A stretch of 64,000 bases of DNA, from NCBI RefSeq assembly GCF_022879595.1, contig NZ_CP084268.1, positions 372,001 to 436,000 of the forward strand, in the 5' to 3' direction. Position 1 is the first letter of the stretch; each line of letters begins with the position of its first letter. Positions 27,632-35,793 of this stretch are shown here, piece by piece. A program made the translations under genes and the position numbers. Source of the DNA: Caballeronia sp. Lep1P3. GTDB lineage: Bacteria > Pseudomonadota > Gammaproteobacteria > Burkholderiales > Burkholderiaceae. Under the pieces are notes generated by a model. The model was not told the origin of the DNA and did not search any database. It worked only from the letters and a program-made list of their open reading frames with translations.

Positions 27632-28609
27632 ATGGACTATGTGAAACTCGGCACGACCGGCCTCGACGTGTCGCGCATTTGCCTTGGCTGCATGACCTTC
27701 GGCGTGCCCGGGCGTGGCACGCATCCGTGGACGCTCGATGAAGAGAAGAGCCGTCCCATCATTCAACAGGCGCTCGATGCGGGCATCAACTTTTTCGATA
27801 CCGCCAACTCCTATTCCGATGGCACGTCGGAAGAAATCGTCGGGCGCGCGCTGCGCGAACTCACGAAGCGCGATGACATCGTGATCGCGACGAAGGTATT
27901 CAATCGCGTGCGGCCCGGCCCGAACGGTGCGGGGCTGTCGCGCAAGGCCATCTTCAATGAGATCGACAACAGCTTGCGGCGTCTCGGCACGGATTACGTC
28001 GACCTTTATCAGATTCATCGATGGGACTACGCGACGCCGATCGAAGAGACGCTCGAAGCGCTGCACGATGTCGTGAAAGCGGGCAAGGCGCGGTATATCG
28101 GTGCGTCCTCGATGTATGCGTGGCAGTTCAGCAAGGCGCTTCACACGTCGCGCGCGAATGGCTGGACCGAGTTCAGGACCATGCAGAATCACTTGAACCT
28201 GCTGTATCGCGAGGAAGAACGCGAGATGTTGCCGCTTTGCGCCGATCAGGGCATTGGTGTGCTGCCCTGGAGCCCGCTCGCGCGCGGACGTCTCACGCGG
28301 GAATGGGACGCGACGAGCGAGCGCCAGCAAACGGATGCGTTCGGCAGCACGCTTTATCAGACGCATGACGCGGATCGCGCCGTCGTCGAAGCGGTGGCGT
28401 CGGTCGCGAACGCGCGGGGCGTGCCGCGTGCGCAAGTGGCCCTCGCATGGGTCGCGCAAAAGTCGCCGGTGACTGCGCCGATCATCGGGGCATCGAAGCC
28501 GAATCACGTAAGCGATGCAGTCGCGGCCCTTTCGCTGAATCTCACGCCCGAGGAAATCGCGCAACTCGAAGCGCCCTACGTGCCGCATGCGGTGGCGGGT
28601 TTCAAGTGA
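27632..28609 (+). CDS. Aldo/keto reductase
   Basis: A 325-residue NADPH-dependent oxidoreductase of the YajO-like branch. The catalytic residues are in place: Asp in NFFDTANSYSDGTSEE with the following Tyr, Lys in IATKVFN, and His in LYQIHRWD. The C-terminal IIGASKPNHVSDAVAAL binds the cofactor 2'-phosphate. The start at 27632 follows AAGGAGATTTTCCCG. It stands alone between the nitroreductase and the convergent TAXI gene; substrate unknown. Confidence 0.87.
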   Translation: MDYVKLGTTGLDVSRICLGCMTFGVPGRGTHPWTLDEEKSRPIIQQALDAGINFFDTANSYSDGTSEEIVGRALRELTKRDDIVIATKVFNRVRPGPNGAGLSRKAIFNEIDNSLRRLGTDYVDLYQIHRWDYATPIEETLEALHDVVKAGKARYIGASSMYAWQFSKALHTSRANGWTEFRTMQNHLNLLYREEEREMLPLCADQGIGVLPWSPLARGRLTREWDATSERQQTDAFGSTLYQTHDADRAVVEAVASVANARGVPRAQVALAWVAQKSPVTAPIIGASKPNHVSDAVAALSLNLTPEEIAQLEAPYVPHAVAGFK

Positions 28610-28625
28610 CGCGGCCCGCGCGGAA

Positions 28626-29993
28626 TTACTTCGACATGCTAACGATACGGCTATCTTTTGTAGTGGACGTGACGAGCCGCGAGCGCACGAAGCTGATGTG
28701 TTCGCGCAGCACGTAGAGCGCATCGATATAGGCGAGCGGCAGTTTGAGCGTATTGAGCGATTCCTCGATGTAGTCGAGTTCGACGAGCAGCGCGCGCCGC
28801 TCGTCATCGCTCGACAGATGCATCGCACCGCGTTCCAGTGCGATCAGCGCGCCGTAATAGCGATAGATGCGCGATCGCACTCGCCATCGATACAACGCGG
28901 GCACGAGCCTGAGCGCCGGAAAGATCAGCACCGCGACGGGCAGCAGCAACACGAGCGCGCGGTCCGCGACGTTCGCGAGCCAGAACGGAAGCGTGCGATA
29001 AAGAAAGCTCTTGCCCGAGCGATAGTAGCGGCTCGCATCCTCGCTGATCGGGAATTCATGCGCGACGGGGCTGGGAAATTGGCCCGCGCGCTGCAGGATT
29101 CCCGCCGTGCCGTTCACTTCCTGCGCGGCTTCGATCAGCAGATCCGAGAGCGCCGGATGCAGGCTCGGGCGCGCGACGAGTTCGACCGTCGGGCTGATGA
29201 GATGCACGGTCTCCGGTGGAATGCGACGGCCCAGGTCCAGCACGCCGGGCGGCAATTCGATATCGTCGAGATATGGAAAGAGACGCGTGTACGCGCGGGC
29301 TTCGTTGAAGTCCATCACCGAGATGCCGGGCACCTTGAGCAGACGCAGCATCAGCGCGCGCGTGGCGGAATCGCCGCTGAGGAACACGGCGTCGGCCTCG
29401 TTGCTGACGAGTTGTGTCGCGGCCTGAAGGCCATCGGTGGGAAGAAGCTGCGTGCTGCCGCCGGGCGCGATGCCGTTCGCCTCGAGCAGCTTGAGCGACA
29501 GCACGCGCGTTCCGCTGCCCTCGCGTCCGATCGCCACGCGCTTGCCTTCGAGTTGCGACAGCAGCGTGAGGCCCTTGCCGCGATAGAACACGACGATCGG
29601 CACATACGCCACGCTGCCGAGCGACATCAGCGACGACGCCTGCTCGCGGCTCGCGATGCCGCCCTGCACGAGCGCGAGGTCGACATGCGCCTTGGGATCG
29701 AGCAGGCGCTCGAGGTTCTGCACGGAGCCATCGGATGGCAGCACGTTCAGCGTGATGCCGTTGCGCGCGAGAATCTTCGCGTATTCCCGCGCGATCTGAT
29801 GCAGCGAGCTATCTGTCTGACCCGCGCTGATGGTGATGGAGCGGGGCGGCGCCGGATCGATGAGCCAGACGACGAGCGCGATCGCGAGCGCGCAGGCAAG
29901 CACGAAAGGGCCGATGGTCCATGTCAGATCATGAACGATGCGCCTCGAATGATCGTGCGGCAGAGGCGGGCGTTTCATGAAATCGCGCGGCAT
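28626..29993 (-). CDS. Membrane-anchored TAXI family solute-binding protein
   Basis: A 455-residue protein with a TAXI (TRAP-associated extracytoplasmic immunogenic) solute-binding domain: ITISAGQTDSSLHQIAREYAKILARNGITLNVLPSDGSVQNLERLL, then VALVQGG-like and GREGSGTRVLSLKLLEANGI. It has an N-terminal membrane helix at about residues 27-46 and a second near residues 335-355, followed by about 100 cytoplasmic residues. Ordinary TAXI proteins are soluble and shorter (about 320). No TRAP permease is adjacent, so it may act as a sensor or scaffold rather than a transporter subunit. Confidence 0.78.
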   Translation of the reverse strand: MPRDFMKRPPLPHDHSRRIVHDLTWTIGPFVLACALAIALVVWLIDPAPPRSITISAGQTDSSLHQIAREYAKILARNGITLNVLPSDGSVQNLERLLDPKAHVDLALVQGGIASREQASSLMSLGSVAYVPIVVFYRGKGLTLLSQLEGKRVAIGREGSGTRVLSLKLLEANGIAPGGSTQLLPTDGLQAATQLVSNEADAVFLSGDSATRALMLRLLKVPGISVMDFNEARAYTRLFPYLDDIELPPGVLDLGRRIPPETVHLISPTVELVARPSLHPALSDLLIEAAQEVNGTAGILQRAGQFPSPVAHEFPISEDASRYYRSGKSFLYRTLPFWLANVADRALVLLLPVAVLIFPALRLVPALYRWRVRSRIYRYYGALIALERGAMHLSSDDERRALLVELDYIEESLNTLKLPLAYIDALYVLREHISFVRSRLVTSTTKDSRIVSMSK

Positions 29994-30122
29994 GGGCGAG
30001 ACAAGCTGCGTTCGTGCATGCTGGAAATGCAGGGAGGGACTTCGCGCATGTCGATCCTCGTGCGAGGGAGCGGTGAGTCGCAGTGTAGCGCCAGGCGCCG
30101 CGACGCTTGGCGCGAGTGTCGA

Positions 30123-30932
30123 TCAGGCCCAGTGCGCCGGGACCCACACCGCGCCCGCCCAGTGCCCGGGAATCCAGACGGCCGGTTGCGGCGTGGGCGC
30201 GACGTAGACGGTGGCCGGCGGCGGAGGCGGCGGCGCAGCGACGACGACTGCGGTGCTCGACGTGACGGCCGTACCGGTGACGACCGTCGTCGCGTGCGTG
30301 CCGCTCGTCGCGCTGACGCCGCCCGAAGCCACGACGACGCCCGGAGCGACGCTCGTTGCGCTGCCCGCATGCGCGATGGTGCCGCCGTTCGCGGTATCGA
30401 CGGTGCCGTATCGATTGCATGTATAGCCGGCGCAATTCGTCGATGCGGCATGCGTCGATGTATTGCCGTTCGGTCCTGTTACCGAGCCCGAGGACGAGTA
30501 TTGTCCGGGCGCGTTGCGCGTGACGTTGTTCGCGGTCGTCGCGGTGTTACCGTCGGGTCCGGTCATGCTGCCGGTGTGCGAACAGGTGCCGCTCGCGCAA
30601 CTCGTGTCGCCCGCGTGCTGCATCGAGCGTCCGTTGGGGCCGTAGGCGGTGCCCGCGTTGGAGAACTGGCCCGGCGCGGTGTGCGTCACGGTGCCGGCAT
30701 TGGTCGCGACGCCGCCCCACGGATTCATCACGCCGCCCGCGTGCGAGCAGCTTGCGCCGCCGCATGAGCCGACGTGCGCGCCGCTATATGCGCCGCGGCC
30801 CGTGTAGGCGGTGCCGCCGCGTGCCCAGCCTGCAAACGCGGCGCTGCTCGACAATGCAAGCGCCGCTGTCGTCGCGAGAATCAGCAGCCGGCGCACGGCG
30901 GTTTTCGTTGCATCGTTCGATGTGTCGTTCAC
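30123..30932 (-). CDS. Secreted Cys-containing repeat protein with WxPGHW C-terminus
   Basis: A 269-residue Gly/Thr/Asn-rich protein with a signal peptide (RRLLILATTAALALSSSAAFA). The body holds repeats of about 42 residues, each with an APGQ(F/Y)S-G-GPNG-HA segment ending in a Cys pair (SCASGTC, NCAGYTC; an earlier SCGGASC). A Pro/Val hinge PPPPPPATVYVAPTPQP leads to WIPGHWAGAVWVPAHWA, like YXWGXW-type envelope proteins of Burkholderiales. Start is GTG 30932 with GAGGA upstream. Function unknown; cysteines probably form disulfides within each repeat. Confidence 0.7.
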   Translation of the reverse strand: MNDTSNDATKTAVRRLLILATTAALALSSSAAFAGWARGGTAYTGRGAYSGAHVGSCGGASCSHAGGVMNPWGGVATNAGTVTHTAPGQFSNAGTAYGPNGRSMQHAGDTSCASGTCSHTGSMTGPDGNTATTANNVTRNAPGQYSSSGSVTGPNGNTSTHAASTNCAGYTCNRYGTVDTANGGTIAHAGSATSVAPGVVVASGGVSATSGTHATTVVTGTAVTSSTAVVVAAPPPPPPATVYVAPTPQPAVWIPGHWAGAVWVPAHWA

Positions 30933-31081
30933 GGGATGTCCTCGTTGGTCGGTGAGCCACATCGCGGCAAGCCCGTTTCGTGTGGCGACGCGATCACTAT
31001 AGGAAAACCGGCCCGGGAAGTCTCGCGCGAACTTGTTGCATGCGATGTCACGCCGCGCCGATGCGCCTTCTCATGCGCGCA

Positions 31082-31540
31082 TCACGACTTGTCATACGAA
31101 GGCGGTTGCGGATTGTGCGCGGGGTTCGTGTCGTGCTTGCGGATATCGGCGATGGCGTCGCTCATTTGCGCTTTCAGCTCGTTGAGACCGGCTTCGAGCG
31201 CATCGGCGATGGCCTTGTCATAGATTTCCTCGCCATGCACATGGATTGTGAACGCTTCGAGGTACTTGGCCTTCTTCGCGGGATTCTCGATTGTCTCGCG
31301 CGTCCAGCGATAGAGCGGATAGTGCTGCGTGCCTTCGCGCTCGGCTTCGGCGACGTAATCGGCGAACGCATCGAACTGGCATTTGAGCGCGGCGTCGTGC
31401 TTCGCGAGCAGGGCATCGAGCGGTGCAAGCGCAGCATCGTGCGGATGCTTGCGCGCGATGTCGGCATAGCGCGGACTCAGCCGGATGCGAACCTGATATT
31501 GCCACGCATCTTTCGATTCGTCGGTGGGTAGCTCGGTCAT
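31082..31540 (-). CDS. Hypothetical protein
   Basis: A 152-residue soluble, charged, mostly helical protein with no signal peptide and no family I recognise. It contains a His/Trp/Tyr-rich core (GTQHYPLYRWTRETIENPAKKAKYLEAFTIHVHGEEIYDKAI). The start at 31540 follows AAGGAG by eight bases. It is divergent from the NHL-propeller gene (140 bases between), so the pair may share a control region. Confidence 0.6.
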   Translation of the reverse strand: MTELPTDESKDAWQYQVRIRLSPRYADIARKHPHDAALAPLDALLAKHDAALKCQFDAFADYVAEAEREGTQHYPLYRWTRETIENPAKKAKYLEAFTIHVHGEEIYDKAIADALEAGLNELKAQMSDAIADIRKHDTNPAHNPQPPSYDKS

Positions 31541-31680
31541 GGACGTGCTCCTTTCAAGAAGATGATGCGCGATGCGCGGGCCGTGCACATCGCCGGAAAT
31601 GAACTACACTTTCCCTCGCATCGTGCAACGCATTGTGCGCGATGTCGTTCATTGCAGGCGAGAACAAGAGGAGGGTAACA

Positions 31681-32832
31681 GTGAGCCTTCGTCACTCGAT
31701 GTTCTGCCCGTGCTGCGGCGACATGCAGCCGGGCGCCGCAAGCCGGCGTCGCTTTCTCGCGATGGCCGCACAGAGCGCCGCGGCGCTCGCCGTGTTCCCA
31801 CATCTTGCACGCGCCGACGACAGCGTGCCCTTCATTGCCTACGATTCCGTTCCCGACCCGGTGCGCCTGCCGCGCGATGTGTACTTCGGCGAATGCTCGG
31901 GCGTCGCGCTCAACTCCGCGGGACATGTGTTCGTGCTTTCGCGCGGCAATTCGATCGGACCCGCGTATGGCGCAGCCGCCGCGCAATTGCTCGAATTCGA
32001 CCGCAACGGACGCTTCGTGCGCGAGATCGGGCATAACCTGTATGCGTGGTCGTTTGCGCATACCGTGAAGGTGGATCGCCAGGACAACGTCTGGGTGACG
32101 GACAAGGGCTCGGACATGATCATCAAGTTCACGCCCGAAGGCCGCGTGGCGATGGTGTTCGGCCGCAAGCAGGAAGCCTCCGACGAGGATACCGCGCCGC
32201 TCAAGCATCCGAATCCGCCGTTGCCCTCGGAGCCGGGACGCTTCAGGCAAGTCACCGATGTCGCGTGGGATACGGCGGGCAACACATATATAAGCGATGG
32301 TTATATCAACTCGCGCGTGGCGAAGGTGGACCGCGACGGTAACTGGCTGAAGTCGTGGGGCGACCGTGGCAAGGGGCCGGGGCAGTTCCATACGCCGCAC
32401 AGCATAGCCGTCGATGCGAACAACATGGTCTATGTCGCCGATCGCAGTAACCGCCGCATTCAGGTCTTCGACGGCGAGGGAAACTTTCAGCGCCAGTTCA
32501 CGATCGATGTCCCGGTGCCCGCCGATGCGCGTCCGGCTATCGGCAACATGCCCGACGAAGCGGCGATTGCGGCGGGCACGTTCGCGCCCGGTTCGCCATG
32601 GGCGATTTGCATATCGCCGGGGCCGAATCAGGTGCTCTATAGCGCCGATGCTTTCCCTGGCCGCATCTACCGGCTTTCACTCGATGGAAAGGTGCTCGGC
32701 GTGCTGGGTCAGGCGGGCAAGCAACTCAAGCAGTTCGGATGGATTCACGAGATGGCTTGCCCCGCGCCGGACACGCTTTTCGTGGCGGAGTTGCTGAACT
32801 GGCGGGTGCAGAAGCTGGTGTTGCGGGGGTGA
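31681..32832 (+). CDS. Tat-exported NHL-repeat six-bladed beta-propeller protein
   Basis: A 383-residue protein with NHL repeats: VFVLSRGN, VWVTDKGSDMIIKFTPEGRVAMVFG, TYISDGYINSRVAKVDRDGNWLKSWG, VYVADRSNRRIQVFDGEGNF and ALFVAELLNWRVQKL-like blades. The fold is shared with peptidyl-alpha-hydroxyglycine lyases. The N-terminus has a CPCCGDM cysteine cluster and then a twin-arginine signal SRRRFLAMAAQSAAALAVFPHLARA, so it is folded before export to the periplasm. The GTG at 31681 is chosen because GAGGAGGG (31668-31675) sits at ideal distance. Ligand and role unknown. Confidence 0.8.
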   Translation: MSLRHSMFCPCCGDMQPGAASRRRFLAMAAQSAAALAVFPHLARADDSVPFIAYDSVPDPVRLPRDVYFGECSGVALNSAGHVFVLSRGNSIGPAYGAAAAQLLEFDRNGRFVREIGHNLYAWSFAHTVKVDRQDNVWVTDKGSDMIIKFTPEGRVAMVFGRKQEASDEDTAPLKHPNPPLPSEPGRFRQVTDVAWDTAGNTYISDGYINSRVAKVDRDGNWLKSWGDRGKGPGQFHTPHSIAVDANNMVYVADRSNRRIQVFDGEGNFQRQFTIDVPVPADARPAIGNMPDEAAIAAGTFAPGSPWAICISPGPNQVLYSADAFPGRIYRLSLDGKVLGVLGQAGKQLKQFGWIHEMACPAPDTLFVAELLNWRVQKLVLRG

Positions 32833-33650
32833 CGAGGGAATCGGCGGTTGGTCGCTCGCTTGCGCGGGGTGAGTTCGATGCTACGGCTTTTGCTTCACTG
32901 GTCTTCGGCGCGGGTGGTCCTCTGGGTGAGGACGAATGCCGCATGCAAATGTCGCGCAGCAACAGGGCTGATTGCTGTTGGGACTGTGTCGGACGGCTTA
33001 TGTGAGTGGTGCTAAGAGTGCTGGTGTTCGTTGCCGGCTGCATCTGGCGTGCGATCGTTTTCTTGCATGCAGTCGACCGCATGCAAAACGCGACAGCCGG
33101 GAGCCGGTCGGGTTTTCATTGCTGGCGTGCATCCGGTTCTTGTATGCGGCATGCAAATGGCGCTTGGGGCAAACAGCTTGATTTCCCTCTACCGGCTGAC
33201 CTGACCTCGTGCCCGCTTTCACTCTTGGGCGCATGGTCGGCGCGATCTGCATTCTTCATGCAATCGACCGCATGCAAAGTGCAACCGCCGCGCGCGAGTC
33301 CACGTTGCATCACGGGTCGCGCATCTCGTCCTTGTATGCGGCGCGCCGCCTCGAAAACTCGTGCAAAGCAAGCAGCCTGTTGCCGCACATTGCGGGACGG
33401 CTTCGCGTTTGCTTTCGGTTTCGCTCTTGCCTGCTTCTACCGTGCGATCCGCATACTGCATGCGCTCGAACGCATTGGGAACTGAGGCGCGGTAGACGGG
33501 CCTTGTACCGCTATTTTGTGCATTGCATGCCGCATGCAGGGCCTGCGGACGGTAAGGCAACCAGCTGTCGTACTTTGTCGGGCGCTTTCCTGCCGGCTTG
33601 CATGCACAATGCGATCGCGCATGTCGCCTACACCCGACCGCACACACGAT
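32833..33650. other. Long non-coding, repeat-rich region
   Basis: About 820 bases between the NHL gene and the alkA gene without a convincing gene. Open frames occur on several strands but lack ribosome sites and share low-complexity sequence. It holds the degenerate repeat array listed separately and many TGCATGC palindromes. It may be a decayed region of duplicated sequence. Confidence 0.6.
33046..33610. repeat. Three degenerate repeats of about 195 bases with TGCATGC palindromes
   Basis: Three related units begin near 33047, 33240 and 33441. Each opens with a G-C-G-A-T-C/T rich stretch leading to a CATGC-N-TCGACC-GCATGCAAA-like hairpin. The first has a perfect stem TTGCATGC (33063-33070) / GCATGCAA (33079-33086). 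Further in each unit comes a second motif TTGTATGC..GCATGCAA (33140-33156), TTGTATGCGGCGCG (about 33332), and TGCATGC-C-GCATGCA (33524-33538). Similarity decays from unit 1 to 3. Confidence 0.55.
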
Positions 33651-34574
33651 TCATCCTCCGCGCGCGAGCCCACTCTTCATCGCTGCTTCGTTCCACAGAT
33701 GCATCGCCGCATAAGCGCGCCACGGACGCCAGCGCTCCGTGTACGCGCGTTGCTGCGCGGGCTTCACGAGCGCGGGGTCCCGTCGTGCGATGGCCTGCAT
33801 CAGAACGAGGTCGGCATCGGGCCACGCGTCCCGGTCGCGTAGCGCGCGCATCGCAACATAACCGACAGTCCAGGGGCCGATGCCCGGCAACGCGAGCAAG
33901 TCGCGCTTGATACGCTCGACGTCGGCGCCCGGCGTATCGATGGGCAACGCGCCCGTCGCGACCGCATCGGCGAAGCGCTGCACCGCTTGCACGCGCTTGC
34001 CCGGCATGCCGATCTTCTCGAGGTCTGCGGCGGCGAGTTCGGCGGGCGTCGGAAAGCGCCATGCAGTACGCGTGTCCGCGTGGCCATCGATGCGTCGTCC
34101 CGCGCGCTGGACGATGCGCGCCATGATCGTCGATGCGCCTTTCACGCTGACCTGCTGTCCGACGATGGTCCGCACCACCAGCTCGAAGCCGGACCACGCG
34201 CCGGGAACGCGCAATCCCGGCGCCGCTTCGACGAGCGGCGCAAGCATCGGATCCCGCGACAGGCAGCCGGCAATCGCGCGCGCATCGGCTTCCACGTCGA
34301 ACATGCGCGCAAGCTGCGCCGCGATGTCATCGGCGTATCGGCTCGCGGCGCCATCGATCGCCACGATCAGTCGATGCCTGCTCGCGTGCCGCATGACCTC
34401 GACGACGCCTTCTTCGCCACGCCATTCGATCGCGCGGCGATAAACGCCGTCCTCCACCGACTCCACGCCCGCCGACGCTCTGCCGCCGATGAATGAAAGC
34501 AGTCGCGCCCAGTCGAAGGGCGGCGTGAAAGGCACTTCGATAGTCGTAACACTGGGCGGATGGGCCGAATGCAT
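33651..34574 (-). CDS. alkA: DNA-3-methyladenine glycosylase 2, AlkA family
   Basis: A 307-residue base-excision repair glycosylase without Ada domains. The N-terminal EVPFTPPFDWARLLSFIGGRA is the AlkA beta domain; the helix-hairpin-helix is LLALPGIGPWTVGYVAMRAL with the following Gly/Pro-Asp loop DAWPDADLVLMQAI, which carries the catalytic aspartate. The FELVVRTIVGQQVSVKGA block is highly conserved. It removes alkylated purines from DNA. It stands alone; the start ATG at 34574 has no strong ribosome site, so a slightly shorter protein is possible. Confidence 0.85.
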   Translation of the reverse strand: MHSAHPPSVTTIEVPFTPPFDWARLLSFIGGRASAGVESVEDGVYRRAIEWRGEEGVVEVMRHASRHRLIVAIDGAASRYADDIAAQLARMFDVEADARAIAGCLSRDPMLAPLVEAAPGLRVPGAWSGFELVVRTIVGQQVSVKGASTIMARIVQRAGRRIDGHADTRTAWRFPTPAELAAADLEKIGMPGKRVQAVQRFADAVATGALPIDTPGADVERIKRDLLALPGIGPWTVGYVAMRALRDRDAWPDADLVLMQAIARRDPALVKPAQQRAYTERWRPWRAYAAMHLWNEAAMKSGLARGG

Positions 34575-34703
34575 TCTGAATGCGGAATTAGAAATGCCAA
34601 ATGAAGAATGCCGGCAGCCAAGGGCTACTCCGCGCTCATTCTGCGCTCACTCGCGCCGACGAGAATGTTTGCTGAAGGACATCTCACGGACAAGGAGCCC
34701 GAC

Positions 34704-34859
34704 ATGAACGCCATCTGGATCAGCTTCGTCGCCATTATCATCACGGCTGCGCTCGCGATGATCGCCCCGATCGCGCACTATTCAGCGCATCGAGTCGATA
34801 ACGCAGGGCCGAGCGCCCATTGCATGGCTACGGCTGCATGTGCCCGCTCGCGCGCCTGA
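34704..34859 (+). CDS. Small single-helix membrane protein (51 aa)
   Basis: A 51-residue reading frame with one strong membrane helix (WISFVAIIITAALAMIAPIAHY, about residues 5-26) and a short polar tail. The ATG is preceded by AAGGAG at ideal spacing, the best evidence that it is translated. No family recognised. It lies between the alkA gene and the convergent GntR gene. Confidence 0.5.
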   Translation: MNAIWISFVAIIITAALAMIAPIAHYSAHRVDNAGPSAHCMATAACARSRA

Positions 34860-34886
34860 ACATGAGCCGCATGACGCTCCCGCGGA

Positions 34887-35630
34887 TTACGCCTCTTTGC
34901 CGCCGCGTTTCCTGGCCGCTGCGGGCTTGACCGTCGTGAGCGTGCGCTCGGCGAGCACGGCATCGCGCTTGCCGAGCAGATGCCGGCGCAAGATCGCAGC
35001 CATGCGCTGCCCGTCGCGGGTTTCGAGCGCCGCGATCATCTCTTCGTGCTCGCGGATGGCGCTGTCCCACTTCGGCGTCTGAAAGTTCGACCGGAACCGC
35101 AGCGCCTGCAAGCGCCGATTGATCGACATGTAGGTTTGCCGCAAGGCCGTATTGCGAGCCGCTTCGTTGATTCTGTCGTGAATCGCGCGATTGAGCGCGT
35201 AGTAGCCGGACAGGTCGTTCTGCGCGCGACACTGCACCATCGCTTCGTGCAGCGTCTTTATCTCGTGGATCTCGGCGGGCGTGATGCGTTCGCACGCCAG
35301 TTCGCCCGAAAAGCCTTCGAGGCCGCTCATCAGTTCGAACATCTCGCGAATTTCCAGATCGCTGATCTGCGACACCGATGCGCCCCTGTTCGGCGCGATC
35401 TCGATCAGACCTTCGGCCGCCAGCACCTTCAACGCTTCACGCAGCGGCGTGCGCGAGATGCCGAGTGTCTCGCACAGCTTGCGCTCGTTGAGCTTGACGC
35501 CCGGCGCGAGCAGGCCCTCCACGATGAAGTTGCGCAAGTTGTCGACGACCGTGTCGTGCAGACGCAGCCGTTCGAGTTTGGGAAGCAGCGAGGGCGACAA
35601 GCGCGCTTCGGGAATGTCCGGATTTTGCAT
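34887..35630 (-). CDS. GntR family transcriptional regulator, FCD subfamily
   Basis: A 247-residue regulator: winged helix at about residues 25-95 (NERKLCETLGISRTPLREALKVLAAEGLIEIAPNRGASV) and FCD effector domain (MFELMSGLEGFSGELACERIT; ALNRAIHDRINEAA with metal-binding His; IREHEEMIAALETRDGQRMAAILRRHL). A Lys/Arg-rich tail ends the protein. It is divergent from the aminotransferase gene; two palindromes in the 163 bases between are probable operators. It is the likely controller of the 35.8-45.2 kb catabolic cluster, sensing a hydroxy- or keto-acid. Confidence 0.88.
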   Translation of the reverse strand: MQNPDIPEARLSPSLLPKLERLRLHDTVVDNLRNFIVEGLLAPGVKLNERKLCETLGISRTPLREALKVLAAEGLIEIAPNRGASVSQISDLEIREMFELMSGLEGFSGELACERITPAEIHEIKTLHEAMVQCRAQNDLSGYYALNRAIHDRINEAARNTALRQTYMSINRRLQALRFRSNFQTPKWDSAIREHEEMIAALETRDGQRMAAILRRHLLGKRDAVLAERTLTTVKPAAARKRGGKEA

Positions 35631-35702
35631 TCAATACCTCTTATTTCCATTTTGGCGATTCTAGCGCAGGAAAACCGGAAAAAACCGCCAAGGGGTTATC
35701 CC

Positions 35703-35718
35703 TAGGCCGTTCGGCCTA
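35703..35718. promoter_or_regulatory. Inverted repeat TAGGCCG-TT-CGGCCTA
   Basis: A perfect 7-bp inverted repeat separated by TT lies between the divergent GntR and aminotransferase genes. It may be a regulator half of the divergent promoter or a leader hairpin. Confidence 0.45.
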
Positions 35719-35755
35719 ATAAATCCTTTGCGTCACCCACGCACTGCGTTAGAGT

Positions 35756-35771
35756 ATTTTGCATGCAAAAT
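35756..35771. promoter_or_regulatory. Candidate GntR operator ATTTTGCATGCAAAAT
   Basis: A perfect 16-bp palindrome 22 bases before the aminotransferase start codon. FCD-type GntR proteins bind short palindromes of this size and style (TTGTATACAA-like). A related half-site ATTTTGCATTCAATA overlaps the GntR start codon itself, consistent with autoregulation. Confidence 0.55.
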
Positions 35772-35793
35772 TCAATTTAAAGGACGCGCACCC

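Noticed and set aside
33006..33485. Possible gene of about 160 codons inside the repeat-rich region
   Set aside because: Its sequence follows the degenerate DNA repeats, several frames are equally open and no ribosome site is visible.
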